A DNA stretch of 64,000 nt from CAYJPK01 sp964372035 (GTDB lineage: Bacteria > Desulfobacterota > Desulfovibrionia > Desulfovibrionales > Desulfovibrionaceae): positions 74,701 to 138,700 of the forward strand of contig CAYJPK010000001.1 in the NCBI GenBank assembly GCA_964372035.1, read 5' to 3'. Made by a program: the position numbers and the translations under genes. Positions within the stretch are counted from its first letter, which is position 1, and each line of letters starts with the position of its first letter. Positions 18,610 to 27,918 of this stretch are shown piece by piece. A model generated the notes under the pieces. That model saw only the letters and a list, made by a program, of their open reading frames with translations. It had not been told where the DNA came from and did no database searches.

Positions 18610-19404
18610 ATGTTTATTATTGGTTTATACTTAATTTGTGGTGCATTTGCGGGCATTTTAGCAGGTCTTTTTGGCGTTGGTGGTGGAACTATTTTTGTTC
18701 CAATCATGTTATATGCATTTAGCGCACAAGGTGTTTCACCCGAAATTTCACACCAACTTGCGCTTGGAACATCGCTTGCAACTATCGGTTTTACGTCGCT
18801 TTCGAGCGTACTAATGCATAACAAATTAGGTAATGTATTTTGGGGTGTAGTTTTTATTTTAGCTCCTGGTGTACTAGTTGGTGCTTTTTTAGGTGGGCAG
18901 ATTGTAAAGTATGTACCGACTTTGTTTCTAAAGTGGCTCTTTGTTATTTTTATGTATTTTGTTGTATTGCAAAATATTATTGATTTAAAGCCAAAAGCCT
19001 CAAGAATGTTACCAAGAAAGATTATTGTTCAATTTGTTGGAGTGTTTATTGGAGCTTTCTCAACCTTTGTTGGTGTTGGTGGAGGTATCTTAACAGTACC
19101 ATTTTTAGTTTGGTGTAATGTAGATATGCGTAAAGCTGTTGCTTCCTCATCAACTATTGGTTTTTGTTTGGCTATTTCTGGTGGAATAAGTGCTATGATT
19201 GCTGGTTGGAATATTGAAACACTACCAGAATATAGCATAGGTTTTGTGTACTTACCTTCACTTTTAGGTATGGCTTGTGCTAGTATGGTTTTTGCTCCAT
19301 TTGGTGCTAAATTAACACAGATTTTACCTGTAAAAACACTTAAAAAATGCTTTGCTGGCTTTCTATTTCTGATTGCAACGAAAATGTTACTTGAACTTTT
19401 GTAG
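18610..19404 (+). CDS. TSUP (TauE/SafE) family membrane exporter
   Basis: This 264-residue protein is largely membrane-spanning, about eight helices, with the two family repeats: AGLFGVGGGTIFVP near the N-terminus and GVGGGILTVPFLVW in the second half. TSUP proteins carry sulfite, sulfoacetate or other organosulfur anions across the inner membrane. In a sulfite- or sulfonate-metabolising organism this could export sulfite, but the substrate cannot be read from sequence. It lies 21 bases after the AsmA-like gene, and the next gene starts 10 bases after its stop. Confidence 0.88.
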   Translation: MFIIGLYLICGAFAGILAGLFGVGGGTIFVPIMLYAFSAQGVSPEISHQLALGTSLATIGFTSLSSVLMHNKLGNVFWGVVFILAPGVLVGAFLGGQIVKYVPTLFLKWLFVIFMYFVVLQNIIDLKPKASRMLPRKIIVQFVGVFIGAFSTFVGVGGGILTVPFLVWCNVDMRKAVASSSTIGFCLAISGGISAMIAGWNIETLPEYSIGFVYLPSLLGMACASMVFAPFGAKLTQILPVKTLKKCFAGFLFLIATKMLLELL

Positions 19405-19414
19405 TGGGGAAGCG

Positions 19415-22189
19415 ATGAAATACTTCAAAAATCTAAGTATAAAATATAAATTACTATACGGTTTTACATCGTTGTTCCTTATTTTGTGCTTTGTTAGTTT
19501 TTTTATTACAACTGCAATGCAAAAAATTAAGGACTCAAATTTACTTATAAATTTTTCGTATACACCTCTTGATTTAATTTGTGTTGATTCAAGATATTTT
19601 ACCATTAGAGCTTTTGAAGGATTACAAGAATATATTTATACTGGAAACACTGATACTTGGGACGATACAATTAGCCATGTTGATAATGTTCATGGGCATA
19701 TTGAAGAGCTACAAATAGTCTTGAGTAATTTAGATGCAAAAGGTGAAGAGGATAATCTAAAAACTGTCGCAAACAGCATGGAAAATTCTGTACGCGAATT
19801 AAAAGACATACTTAGTGCTATCTATATAAAATCATCTTCATTGCGTGAACTTGAACAAAAAGTCATTGATTTTTCTACCAGGACAAATTTTTATATTACA
19901 CAATCACTTTCTTTAAACAGCAAATTGCTAGCAAAAGAACCAAGCAACCAAGAGCTTCGTCGCAATATTACACGAATAGGCGAAATACATAACTTATTTA
20001 CTAGTGTGCAAACAAGCCTAGTTGTTGCAATATCCAGCCATAACATTGATTTTTTAGCTGCTTTTGAGGTAAAATTTGCACAAGCACAAAGTATCGTAGA
20101 TGTTCTTATTGCAAACACTACAGATAAAGACTCTTTAGCATTATATAGTAAACTAAGTGATGATATTCAGAAATACTATGCGCTCTGCACAGAACTTTCA
20201 GAAAGATGGGAAGAATTGAACGAAATTATGGCAAGCTATGAAGATGTTAGCCATAAACTCATCAATTCAACATTATTCATTATTGAACGTGAGCGTGATT
20301 TACGAGGTGAAGCACTACGTGAACAAACCTTACATATTGAAATTACTTACAATAGTTTAATTATTATTTTAAGTATCGCCTTGATTGTAAGTATTCTTTT
20401 ATCACTAAGTTTTCCAAATTTAATTGTTGCACCAATTAAAAAATTAGTTAATTTTGCAAATGCTGTTAGCTATGGTAATAGTCAAGAAACGAGTGGAATT
20501 GATAGTAAAGACGAAATAGGCACTCTTGCAAGAGCTATTGATATTATGGTTAAAAAGCAAAATAGTGCTATCTCTGATGCTAATTTAGCCGAAATTAGGG
20601 CTGTAGAAGCTTCAGAGCATGCAAAAGAAGCCTCAATGGCAAAAGGGCTTTTCTTAGCTCGAATGAGCCACGAAATTAGAACACCGATGAATGGTATTAT
20701 TGGCATGACATACTTATGCCAGCAAACTGAGTTAACAGAAAAACAATTTGATTATTTGACAAAAATTCAAAATGTATCAGAACATTTACTTGGAATTATT
20801 AATGATATTCTAGACTTTTCAAAGATTGAAGCTAATAAAATGGAGCTTGAGTTAACTGATTTTTCATTAAATGCTCTTGTAACAGACTTAATTAATTTGA
20901 CAAGTCCACTTGCACAAAATAAAGGTTTAGAATTATTTATAGATGTTGATGCAAAAATTCCAGATCCCCTTTTAGGTGATCCATTAAGACTAAATCAAGT
21001 TTTGATTAATCTTGTAAATAATGCTATAAAGTTTACAGACAGCGGCTCAATAACAATCAGAATTTCTAATATTAAATATATTAATAGTGAAAGAATGGAG
21101 TTATTATTTGAAGTTGCAGATACTGGCATTGGTATTAGCCAAGAAAGCATTGATAATTTGTTTGACGCCTTTAGTCAGGCAGATGGTTCAATTAGTCGTA
21201 AATATGGTGGTACTGGGCTTGGACTTGCAATTTCAAAACGTATTGTTGAGCTTATGGATGGTTCAATGTGGATTGAAAGTGTTGAGGGTAAAGGAAGTAC
21301 ATTTAAATTCACTATTGCTTGCGATATAACTAAAGATACGCAAGCTCTTAATAAATTTGAAGAGAGACAGCAAAGCATAATGAATAAAAAAATACTAATT
21401 GCTGTAAGTAATCCTATTGAACTTAATATTTTAAAATCTTTTATGAAAAATTTAGGAATGTCATTTGATTTTGTAAGTACAGAACAAAACTTTTTTGATA
21501 AGTTAACAACTAAGCCAATAATTAAATATGACTGTGCAATTCTTTACTTTGAACCTGCTGATGTAACTGAATTTGTAAATAAAACTAAAAAAATATTAGA
21601 TTATGATTTGCACCAAGTTTATTTAAGTAAAGCAAATGAACTTGTAAAAGTAGAAGATGCAGTCAAAAATTTAGAGAATACTTCAATTTTAACAAAACCT
21701 TTTACTAGTTATAATTTGCTTATACATTTACTTGATATTTTTGGAATTGAAGTTAATGATAAATCTGCTGATGCGAAATTTAAGCTTGGATATGATGAAG
21801 ATTTAGCAGGGCGAGAAATTCTACTTGCTGAAGATAATATGATTAACCAAGAGATTGCACTCGAATTATTAACAAGCATTGGAGTTAAAGTTACGATTGT
21901 TGAAAATGGTCTTGAATGTCTTTCTGAGATTCAGAAAAAGCAATATGAGCTTATATTAATGGATATTCAAATGCCACTTATGGACGGTCTTGAAACTGCA
22001 ACGAAAATAAGAGAGCTTGACATTAGTTGGGCAAAAGATATACCTATTGTTGCGATGACTGCTCATGCAATGTCAACTGATAGGGATAAAAGCCTAGAAG
22101 TTGGTATGCAAGATCACATTACAAAACCAATACAAATTGAAATATTACACAAGACCTTACGCAAATGGTTATGTGGAGATGATTTATAA
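19415..22189 (+). CDS. Hybrid sensor histidine kinase with pseudo-receiver and receiver domains
   Basis: This 924-residue membrane kinase has two transmembrane helices (about 11–36 and 311–335) flanking a ~275-residue helical periplasmic sensor, then a HAMP-like linker, a HisKA domain with His419 in ARMSHEIRTPMNG, an HATPase domain with N-, G1- and G2-box sequences (NLVNNAIKF, DTGIGI, GGTGLGLAI), a degenerate receiver (about 656–775) and an intact receiver with Asp850 in LILMDIQMP. The start at 19415 has GGGGA upstream; an in-frame ATG further upstream lies inside the TSUP gene. The Hpt protein follows directly, giving a BarA/TorS-like phosphorelay split over two genes. The stimulus is unknown. 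Confidence 0.92.
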   Translation: MKYFKNLSIKYKLLYGFTSLFLILCFVSFFITTAMQKIKDSNLLINFSYTPLDLICVDSRYFTIRAFEGLQEYIYTGNTDTWDDTISHVDNVHGHIEELQIVLSNLDAKGEEDNLKTVANSMENSVRELKDILSAIYIKSSSLRELEQKVIDFSTRTNFYITQSLSLNSKLLAKEPSNQELRRNITRIGEIHNLFTSVQTSLVVAISSHNIDFLAAFEVKFAQAQSIVDVLIANTTDKDSLALYSKLSDDIQKYYALCTELSERWEELNEIMASYEDVSHKLINSTLFIIERERDLRGEALREQTLHIEITYNSLIIILSIALIVSILLSLSFPNLIVAPIKKLVNFANAVSYGNSQETSGIDSKDEIGTLARAIDIMVKKQNSAISDANLAEIRAVEASEHAKEASMAKGLFLARMSHEIRTPMNGIIGMTYLCQQTELTEKQFDYLTKIQNVSEHLLGIINDILDFSKIEANKMELELTDFSLNALVTDLINLTSPLAQNKGLELFIDVDAKIPDPLLGDPLRLNQVLINLVNNAIKFTDSGSITIRISNIKYINSERMELLFEVADTGIGISQESIDNLFDAFSQADGSISRKYGGTGLGLAISKRIVELMDGSMWIESVEGKGSTFKFTIACDITKDTQALNKFEERQQSIMNKKILIAVSNPIELNILKSFMKNLGMSFDFVSTEQNFFDKLTTKPIIKYDCAILYFEPADVTEFVNKTKKILDYDLHQVYLSKANELVKVEDAVKNLENTSILTKPFTSYNLLIHLLDIFGIEVNDKSADAKFKLGYDEDLAGREILLAEDNMINQEIALELLTSIGVKVTIVENGLECLSEIQKKQYELILMDIQMPLMDGLETATKIRELDISWAKDIPIVAMTAHAMSTDRDKSLEVGMQDHITKPIQIEILHKTLRKWLCGDDL

Positions 22190-22204
22190 AAAAGGAGAAA
22201 GCTA

Positions 22205-22531
22205 GTGACTATTTTAGATGTTGAATCAGGTTTAAAAAATTTGAATGGCAATGAGTCGCTTTATAATAGACTATTACAACGCTTTATGGATAGTAATCTT
22301 AACGCTGTAGCTGATATTGAAAATGCGATTATTGCAAATGATAGTGAACTATCAGTAAGGCTTGCGCATACTTTAAAAGGTGTTGCAGCTAGCCTTGGAG
22401 CAACAGCATTGTATGAATGTTCTCTTGTAATTGAAGCTGCACTCAAAAATGGTGAGCCATGTCAAGACAAACTACCTGAGTTACAGAGTATTTTAACTCA
22501 AACATTTGAGCAAATGCAAGCAAGATTATAA
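22205..22531 (+). CDS. Hpt domain phosphotransfer protein
   Basis: This 108-residue protein is a free-standing histidine phosphotransfer domain: a four-helix bundle with the phosphorylatable His55 in RLAHTLKGVAASLGA. It probably accepts phosphate from the receiver of the kinase just upstream and passes it to an unlinked response regulator, since none is encoded beside it. The start is GTG, preceded by AAAGGAG, 15 bases after the kinase stop. Length is typical. Confidence 0.92.
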   Translation: MTILDVESGLKNLNGNESLYNRLLQRFMDSNLNAVADIENAIIANDSELSVRLAHTLKGVAASLGATALYECSLVIEAALKNGEPCQDKLPELQSILTQTFEQMQARL

Positions 22532-22645
22532 TTTTATTTAAGCTTATTGATTTTAGTGTTTTAATATAATTTTAGCAGTAAGGCTTATCACTAAATATTG
22601 CCAAAACAATAATAATACTTAATTTTATTTAAGTAGAATTTGTAT

Positions 22646-22663
22646 GGCATAAAAAAATATGCC
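22646..22663. other. Hairpin in the htpX leader region
   Basis: GGCATA (22646–22651) and TATGCC (22658–22663) pair around a poly-A loop; the flanking GTA and TAC extend the stem with one mismatch. There is no T tail, so it is not a standard terminator. It lies about 40 bases ahead of htpX; a leader-RNA or operator role is possible but unproven. Confidence 0.4.
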
Positions 22664-22699
22664 TTACTTCTAAAATTGTGTATTACGTGGAGTAGACTA

Positions 22700-23542
22700 A
22701 TGACAAGTCAAATAAAAACTATATTACTTTTAGCACTATTATCTGGCATAATTATTACACTAGGTGGAATGTTTGGTGGAAGATCTGGTGTAATGATTGC
22801 ATTGATCTTTGCTTTATTTATGAATATTGGTAGCTATTGGTATTCTGATAAAATTGTTTTAAGCATGTATAAGGCAAGACCGCTAAGCCCTGATGAAGCA
22901 CCTTATATTTATAGTGCAGTTCAAGAGTTAGCGGCAAAAGCTAATATTCCTATGCCTAGAATCGTTATTGTACCAGAACAAGCACCAAATGCTTTTGCAA
23001 CTGGTAGAAACCCTGAACATGGTGTAGTTGCAGTTACTGAAGGAATTGTTAGGCTTTTATCACCAGAAGAATTAAAAGGCGTGCTAGCACACGAAATTGC
23101 ACATATTGCTAATCGTGATATTTTAATTCAAACCGTTGCAGGTGTTATGGGGTCAGCAATTGTTGCTATCGCTAATTTTATGCAATTTGCTTCAATGTTT
23201 GGTGCAAGAGACAGTGAAGGAGAGCGTCCAAACCCAATTGCTATGATTGCGATGGCTATTTTAGCGCCTTTAGCTGCAAGTATTATTCAAATGGCAATTT
23301 CTCGCTCAAGAGAATATTTGGCTGATGATACAGGGGCTAGTCTTTGTGGACAGCCACTTTATCTTGCAAAAGCGTTGGAAAAATTAGCTCATGCTAACGA
23401 GCGTATTCCTATGCAAAATGGTAATCCAAGCACAGCAGAAATGTTTATTGTGCATCCGTTTTTTGGTGCTAAAGCTTCAAACTTATTTAGCACACATCCT
23501 GATATTAACGAGCGCATCGCACGATTGCGTGCTATGGCTTAA
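22700..23542 (+). CDS. htpX: Membrane zinc metalloprotease HtpX
   Basis: This 280-residue M48B peptidase has two N-terminal membrane helices (about 7–24 and 30–47), the zinc motif HEIAH at 131–135, a second hydrophobic pair (about 147–165 and 180–205) and the downstream SREYLADDTGA motif carrying the third zinc ligand Glu. HtpX degrades damaged membrane proteins at the inner membrane, together with FtsH. I chose the ATG at 22700 because GTGGAG lies just upstream; an in-frame start at 22640 adds 20 poorly conserved-looking residues. Era follows 38 bases later. Confidence 0.93.
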   Translation: MTSQIKTILLLALLSGIIITLGGMFGGRSGVMIALIFALFMNIGSYWYSDKIVLSMYKARPLSPDEAPYIYSAVQELAAKANIPMPRIVIVPEQAPNAFATGRNPEHGVVAVTEGIVRLLSPEELKGVLAHEIAHIANRDILIQTVAGVMGSAIVAIANFMQFASMFGARDSEGERPNPIAMIAMAILAPLAASIIQMAISRSREYLADDTGASLCGQPLYLAKALEKLAHANERIPMQNGNPSTAEMFIVHPFFGAKASNLFSTHPDINERIARLRAMA

Positions 23543-23580
23543 ATATAATTTTATTAATGTATTACTTTAAGGTTTAAAAT

Positions 23581-24525
23581 ATGACAAATAATTATCGTTG
23601 TGGACAAGTTGCTTTAATTGGTCCTCCTAATGCTGGAAAATCCACTTTGCTTAACGCTTTTGTTGGGCAAAAAGTGGCTATTGTTACTTCAAAGCCGCAA
23701 ACCACACGAAATAAAATTCTTGGTATTGCAACAACTGATGACAGTCAAATTGTTTTTATTGACACTCCAGGTGTTTATGGTATTAAAACCAATGCAAATG
23801 CACCTACTCGTGGTCAGTTGAGTAAGCTCATGCTACAAGCAGCATGGCAAAGTTTTAATGAAGCTGACATGATAGTTCTTGTTCTAGATGTTGATTTGTA
23901 TATACGCAAGCCAGACTTTTTAGAAAAAGACTTAGCACCATTTAGTGCAGCAATTGCAGAATCAGATCGAGATGTTGTCATTGTTTTAAACAAAGTCGAC
24001 TTATTCCATGATAAAGCTAAGATGTTGCCGTTATTTGAAGGCTTACAGGAAAAATTTCCTAAAGCAGTATTATTTCCAATTTCAGCACTTCGCCAAGATG
24101 GTATAACAAATCTGCAAGAGCTAATTAAGACTAAACTGCCTGTAGCAGAGCCAAAATATCCTGAAGATCAGCTTTCAACCGCACCTGTGCGCTTTATGAC
24201 AGCAGAAATTGTGCGTGAAAAACTATTTGAACGCTTGCATCAAGAAGTTCCTTATGCTGTTGCTGTTGATGTTGAAAATTGGGAAGAAGATGAAGAACGC
24301 GGTCAAGTTATTATTCATGCTGCAATTTATGTTGCACGGCCATCACATAAAGCAATGGTTATTGGTAAGTCTGGTAAAAATATCAAAGAAATAGGAACTG
24401 CGGCTCGTAAAGATATAATCGAGTTACTAGACTCAAAAGTTCATTTAGAGCTATGGGTTAAAGTTCGCGAGGACTGGATTGACGATACAATGTTTTTACA
24501 AGAACTTGGTCTTGGAGCACAGTAA
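23581..24525 (+). CDS. era: GTPase Era
   Basis: This 314-residue protein has G1 [10 protein letters not shown]3 DTPGV, and G4 NKVD, followed by a C-terminal KH domain with the [14 protein letters not shown]-binding loop. Era binds the 3' end of 16S rRNA and acts as a checkpoint in 30S subunit maturation at the membrane. Length is slightly above the ~300 residue norm. The stop codon overlaps the next start by one base, so era and yggS are coupled. Confidence 0.95.
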   Translation: MTNNYRCGQVALIGPPNAGKSTLLNAFVGQKVAIVTSKPQTTRNKILGIATTDDSQIVFIDTPGVYGIKTNANAPTRGQLSKLMLQAAWQSFNEADMIVLVLDVDLYIRKPDFLEKDLAPFSAAIAESDRDVVIVLNKVDLFHDKAKMLPLFEGLQEKFPKAVLFPISALRQDGITNLQELIKTKLPVAEPKYPEDQLSTAPVRFMTAEIVREKLFERLHQEVPYAVAVDVENWEEDEERGQVIIHAAIYVARPSHKAMVIGKSGKNIKEIGTAARKDIIELLDSKVHLELWVKVREDWIDDTMFLQELGLGAQ

Positions 24526-25211
24526 TGCATGAAGATTTTAACAGCTTAGAACAAAGATATTTTGCTGTTAGAAAGCGTTTTGATGATGCAATTCAAAGTG
24601 CAGGGCGCAAAGATGAAAAAATTGAATTAATTGCTATTTCAAAATTTCATGGTGCAGAAAAAATTAGATGCTTGTATGAACTTGGTCAGCGCCATTTTGG
24701 CGAAAGCTATATCCAAGAAGCCTTGCAAAAGCAAGAAGAGCTTAAAGATTTAGCAGATATTGTTTGGCATATGGTTGGTCATGTTCAGAGTAGAAAAGCT
24801 GGCGATGTTTTAACTTTATTTAGTTATGTTCATAGTTTAGACAGTGTTAAATTAGCTAAAACTTTTGCAAAAAAAGTAGAAAAAAATAATAAGCTAAAGG
24901 CTTTTATACAGGTTAATATTGGTCATGAAGAGCAAAAATCTGGAGTTTTGCCAGAAAATTTGCAAGAATTTATTGATGATTTAAAAGTAGATAATATTAT
25001 TGACAAATTTGATTTACAAGGTTTAATGTGTATACCGCCAATAGATGGACAACATAACAATTTTTTTGTACAATTAAAAAAATTGCAAGAAAGCTTATCG
25101 TTTAAATTGCCATATTTGTCTATGGGAATGTCAGATGATTTTGAAGATGCGATTTTACATGGTGCAAATTTTGTTAGAATTGGTAGTGATATTTTTGGAC
25201 CAAGAAAATAG
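24525..25211 (+). CDS. YggS/PLPBP family pyridoxal phosphate homeostasis protein
   Basis: This 228-residue protein has the PLP lysine in IAISKFH (Lys40), FGESYIQEAL, the WHMVGHVQSRK motif (usual form WHFIGxLQxNK), and the C-terminal SMGMSDDFEDAI phosphate-binding block. The family buffers intracellular PLP and affects amino acid balance; no enzymatic reaction is established. It overlaps era by one base and is followed after eight bases by fliL. In other bacteria it often sits beside proC, which is not present here. Confidence 0.92.
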   Translation: MHEDFNSLEQRYFAVRKRFDDAIQSAGRKDEKIELIAISKFHGAEKIRCLYELGQRHFGESYIQEALQKQEELKDLADIVWHMVGHVQSRKAGDVLTLFSYVHSLDSVKLAKTFAKKVEKNNKLKAFIQVNIGHEEQKSGVLPENLQEFIDDLKVDNIIDKFDLQGLMCIPPIDGQHNNFFVQLKKLQESLSFKLPYLSMGMSDDFEDAILHGANFVRIGSDIFGPRK

Positions 25212-25219
25212 GAGATGGT

Positions 25220-25867
25220 ATGGCTAATGAATTACCAAAAGGCGAAGACGCTGAAAGCACCGAAGGCAAAAAGAAAAAACGGTTCAGCTTTAAATTTATA
25301 ATGCTTTTACTTAGTCTTATTATACTTTTAGCAGCAATTGGTGGTGGTGGTTATTGGTGGCTATATTTGCGCCCTAATGCAACTGGTTTAGCAGGTTTAT
25401 TTGGTTCTTCTGAAACAACTGAAATTGCTGAAGGTAGCGAGAATGTAGGATCTGGTGAAGCTGGTGAAGGCGAAGTTATGGCACAAATGATTGCTAGTAA
25501 ACACTCTGAGCGCACTGCTGGTGCAGAAAGTGAAGATGGTCCTCCAACTGGTAAGTTAAAGCCAGGTATTCGTCCAATTTCATTACCTAGCTTAACAATT
25601 AATTTATCAGATCAAGGTGGCAATAAATACTTAAGACTTGGTATGGACGTTGAAGTTAATAGTACTGCGGCAGTTCAAAGGATTAAGGATAGTGAAGCAA
25701 AAATTCGTGATGCTATTATTTTATTGCTTTCAAGTAAAACAACAGAAGATTTAAGTAGTGCTGAGGGTAAAATTATTTTGAAAAATGAAATTGCTGGTCG
25801 TCTTAATCAAATATTAAGTAGCCAAAACATAGTTCAAATTTATTTTACAGACTTTGTAATTCAATAG
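25220..25867 (+). CDS. fliL: Flagellar basal body-associated protein FliL
   Basis: This 215-residue protein has a lysine-rich N-terminus, one membrane helix (about 27–50), a low-complexity Gly/Glu linker and a periplasmic stomatin-like FliL domain (about 115–215) with LPSLTINLSD and the typical C-terminus YFTDFVIQ. FliL rings the stator and supports torque generation. The linker of about 60 residues is longer than usual. It is the first gene of a fliL-fliN-fliO-fliP-fliQ run; fliM, often between fliL and fliN, is absent here. Confidence 0.92.
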   Translation: MANELPKGEDAESTEGKKKKRFSFKFIMLLLSLIILLAAIGGGGYWWLYLRPNATGLAGLFGSSETTEIAEGSENVGSGEAGEGEVMAQMIASKHSERTAGAESEDGPPTGKLKPGIRPISLPSLTINLSDQGGNKYLRLGMDVEVNSTAAVQRIKDSEAKIRDAIILLLSSKTTEDLSSAEGKIILKNEIAGRLNQILSSQNIVQIYFTDFVIQ

Positions 25868-25893
25868 TATTGTTTAACGTATTGGAGTTGAAT

Positions 25894-26412
25894 ATGGCAG
25901 AAGATCAAGAACAAGATGCTTTAGCAGCAGAATGGGAAGCAGCTCTTGCTGGTGGTGGTTCATCAAACGCAGGTGCAGCTGGCGAAAGTGAAGATGATAA
26001 GCTTGCGGCAGAATGGGCAGCAGCTTTAGCTAGCGATGAGCAACAAAGCGTAACTGAAGAGAAAAAACAGCAACAATTAAAACCACAAGCTATTGATGCA
26101 AACTTTAAAGATATGACTGATATATCAAAAGCACCACGCACAGATTCTGTACGTCGTGAGCTTGATTTTATCTTAGATATTCCACTTGATGTTTCAGCAG
26201 AGCTTGGGCGTACACGCTTATTAATTAATGAATTATTACAACTTGGACAAGGTTCAGTAGTTGAATTAAATAAATTAGCAGGTGAGCCACTTGAAGTTTT
26301 TGTTAACGGTAAGTTAGTTGCTCGTGGTGAAGCTGTTGTTATCAATGAAAAATTTGGTGTTCGTCTAACTGATATTATTAGCCCAATTGAGCGAATAAAA
26401 CAATTATCATAA
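25894..26412 (+). CDS. fliN: Flagellar motor switch protein FliN
   Basis: FliN is a C-ring component that with FliM and FliG sets rotation direction and helps dock export substrates. The 172-residue protein has a ~75-residue Ala/Glu-rich N-terminal extension containing two copies of a LAAEW-A-AALA pattern (near residues 9 and 39), then the SpoA domain with LDFILDIPLDVSAELGRTR, PLEVFVNGKLVARGEAVV and GVRLTDIISPIERIKQL. The start at 25894 has TTGGAG upstream; an in-frame TTG at 25870 has no better site. The paired LAAEW segments may bind a partner such as FliH, but this is inference. Confidence 0.92.
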   Translation: MAEDQEQDALAAEWEAALAGGGSSNAGAAGESEDDKLAAEWAAALASDEQQSVTEEKKQQQLKPQAIDANFKDMTDISKAPRTDSVRRELDFILDIPLDVSAELGRTRLLINELLQLGQGSVVELNKLAGEPLEVFVNGKLVARGEAVVINEKFGVRLTDIISPIERIKQLS

Positions 26413-26421
26413 GTCAATACA

Positions 26422-26868
26422 ATGACACAAGCAAACAACTTAACAACAAGTATTGCAACAAGTGATTTTACATGGCTTGGATATTTTCAAGCCATTTTAG
26501 TTGTTGGTGTGCTATTAATTGGTATGTGGTTTTTATTATCATTTCTAAAAAAGACTAATAGATTTAAGCTGTTGGGTAATAAAAACCCTAAACAAGAATT
26601 ATACCTTGAAAATCAGCTCGTCTTAGGACCACGCAAGGCGATTTGTGTGGTACGATTTTTGAATAAGCGTTTATTGATTGGCTTAAGTGATAATAATATA
26701 AATCTACTTACTGAACTTGATGTTGAAGAAAGTTCACAAATAGATGTAAAAGCAGATGTAAAAACAGAAGTAGAGCATGAAAAAAATATTGATTTTGCAA
26801 GCTATGTTGAAAATATTCAAAGTGAAGAACAAAATCTGGCAAGCGAAAGGGAAAATGAAAAAATCTAG
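26422..26868 (+). CDS. fliO: Flagellar biosynthesis protein FliO
   Basis: This 148-residue protein has one membrane helix (about 18–38) followed by a cytosolic domain with the FliO pattern: LENQLVLGPRKAICVVRFLNKRLLIGLSDNNINLL-type (shown in parts: LVLGPRKAICVV and LLIGLSDNNINLL). FliO assists assembly of the FliP ring of the flagellar export gate. The C-terminal tail of about 45 residues is charged. It overlaps fliP by 14 bases, indicating coupling. The family is poorly conserved, but context makes the call strong. Confidence 0.88.
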   Translation: MTQANNLTTSIATSDFTWLGYFQAILVVGVLLIGMWFLLSFLKKTNRFKLLGNKNPKQELYLENQLVLGPRKAICVVRFLNKRLLIGLSDNNINLLTELDVEESSQIDVKADVKTEVEHEKNIDFASYVENIQSEEQNLASERENEKI

Positions 26869-27619
26869 CATTTTTGCAAGCTTAGTTTTTAGTGTATTGC
26901 TTTTTCCTAGTTTTGCGTTTGCTGCAACTGATCTTGTAATGCCACAATTACAGCTTCTTTTATCAGGTGGGCAAACAGAGCCAGAGCAGGTATCACTTAC
27001 ACTTGAAATATTATTCATGTTAACGGTGCTATCGCTAGCACCAGCAATTATGCTTACTGTTACAAGCTTTACACGTATTATTATTGTTTTACATTTTTTG
27101 CGCCAAGCAATGGGTATCCAACAAATTCCGCCAACTCAAGTTTTAGCTAGTTTAGCAATTTTTATGACCTTTATCATTATGTATCCTGTTGGAAAACAGA
27201 TAAATGATACTGCACTTCAACCATATCTTGAAGAACGTATTGGCTTTGATGATGCACTTAGCTTAGCTCAAGCACCTCTTAGAAACTTTATGTTTCAGCA
27301 TACTAGAGAGAAAGATCTTTCACTTTTTTACAATATTTCGCAAATGCCAGCTCCTGAAAACAAAGAAGAAGTTCCAACAATAATGTTGGCGGCGGCTTAT
27401 GTTATTAGTGAGCTAAAAACTGGCTTTACAATTGGTTTTTTAATCTATATTCCTTTTTTAATTGTTGATATGGTTGTATCAAGTATCTTGCTTGCAATGG
27501 GTATGATGATGCTTCCGCCAATGATGGTATCTATGCCATTTAAATTACTATTATTTGTTATGGTAGATGGTTGGGGCTTAATTGTTGGTTCACTTGTAAA
27601 TAGTTTCCTTTTAAACTGA
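26855..27619 (+). CDS. fliP: Flagellar export gate protein FliP
   Basis: This 254-residue integral membrane protein has a cleavable signal peptide (SIFASLVFSVLLFPSFAFA) and four further hydrophobic segments. Family motifs include TSFTRIIIVLHFLRQA, GIQQIPPTQVLASLAIF and SSILLAMGMMMLPPMMVSMP. FliP with FliQ and FliR forms the core of the export gate. I chose the ATG at 26855 because AAGGGAAA lies just upstream; earlier in-frame starts lie deep within fliO. fliQ follows after 17 bases. Confidence 0.95.
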   Translation: MKKSSIFASLVFSVLLFPSFAFAATDLVMPQLQLLLSGGQTEPEQVSLTLEILFMLTVLSLAPAIMLTVTSFTRIIIVLHFLRQAMGIQQIPPTQVLASLAIFMTFIIMYPVGKQINDTALQPYLEERIGFDDALSLAQAPLRNFMFQHTREKDLSLFYNISQMPAPENKEEVPTIMLAAAYVISELKTGFTIGFLIYIPFLIVDMVVSSILLAMGMMMLPPMMVSMPFKLLLFVMVDGWGLIVGSLVNSFLLN

Positions 27620-27636
27620 CGATACAGGAATAAATT

Positions 27637-27906
27637 ATGACACCAGAATTTGTAATAGGATTTGCTAGACAGAGCATTGAGCTTGCACTTTTGATTGCGC
27701 TTCCAATGCTTGGAGTTGGTCTTGCTGTTGGTGTTATAGTAAGTATTATTCAAGCAGCAACACAAATTCAAGAAATGACATTAAGCTTTATTCCTAAAAT
27801 TGTTTCAATTTTTATAGCACTTTTATTTGCTTTTCCTTGGATTATGGATAAAATGATAGCTTTTACCCATAATTTACTTGTAAATATACCACAATACATT
27901 AGATAA
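27637..27906 (+). CDS. fliQ: Flagellar export gate protein FliQ
   Basis: This 89-residue protein has two membrane helices and the family sequence VGLAVGVIVSIIQAATQIQE followed by LSFIPKIV. FliQ subunits wrap the FliP/FliR core of the export gate. The length matches the family. It ends the export-gate run; fliR and flhB, which often come next, are absent, and queF begins 12 bases later. Confidence 0.95.
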   Translation: MTPEFVIGFARQSIELALLIALPMLGVGLAVGVIVSIIQAATQIQEMTLSFIPKIVSIFIALLFAFPWIMDKMIAFTHNLLVNIPQYIR

Positions 27907-27918
27907 TTAGGTGAAAAT

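Noticed and set aside
22646..22663. The hairpin before htpX as an intrinsic terminator
   Set aside because: The stem is short and lacks a T tail; it was kept only as a hairpin.
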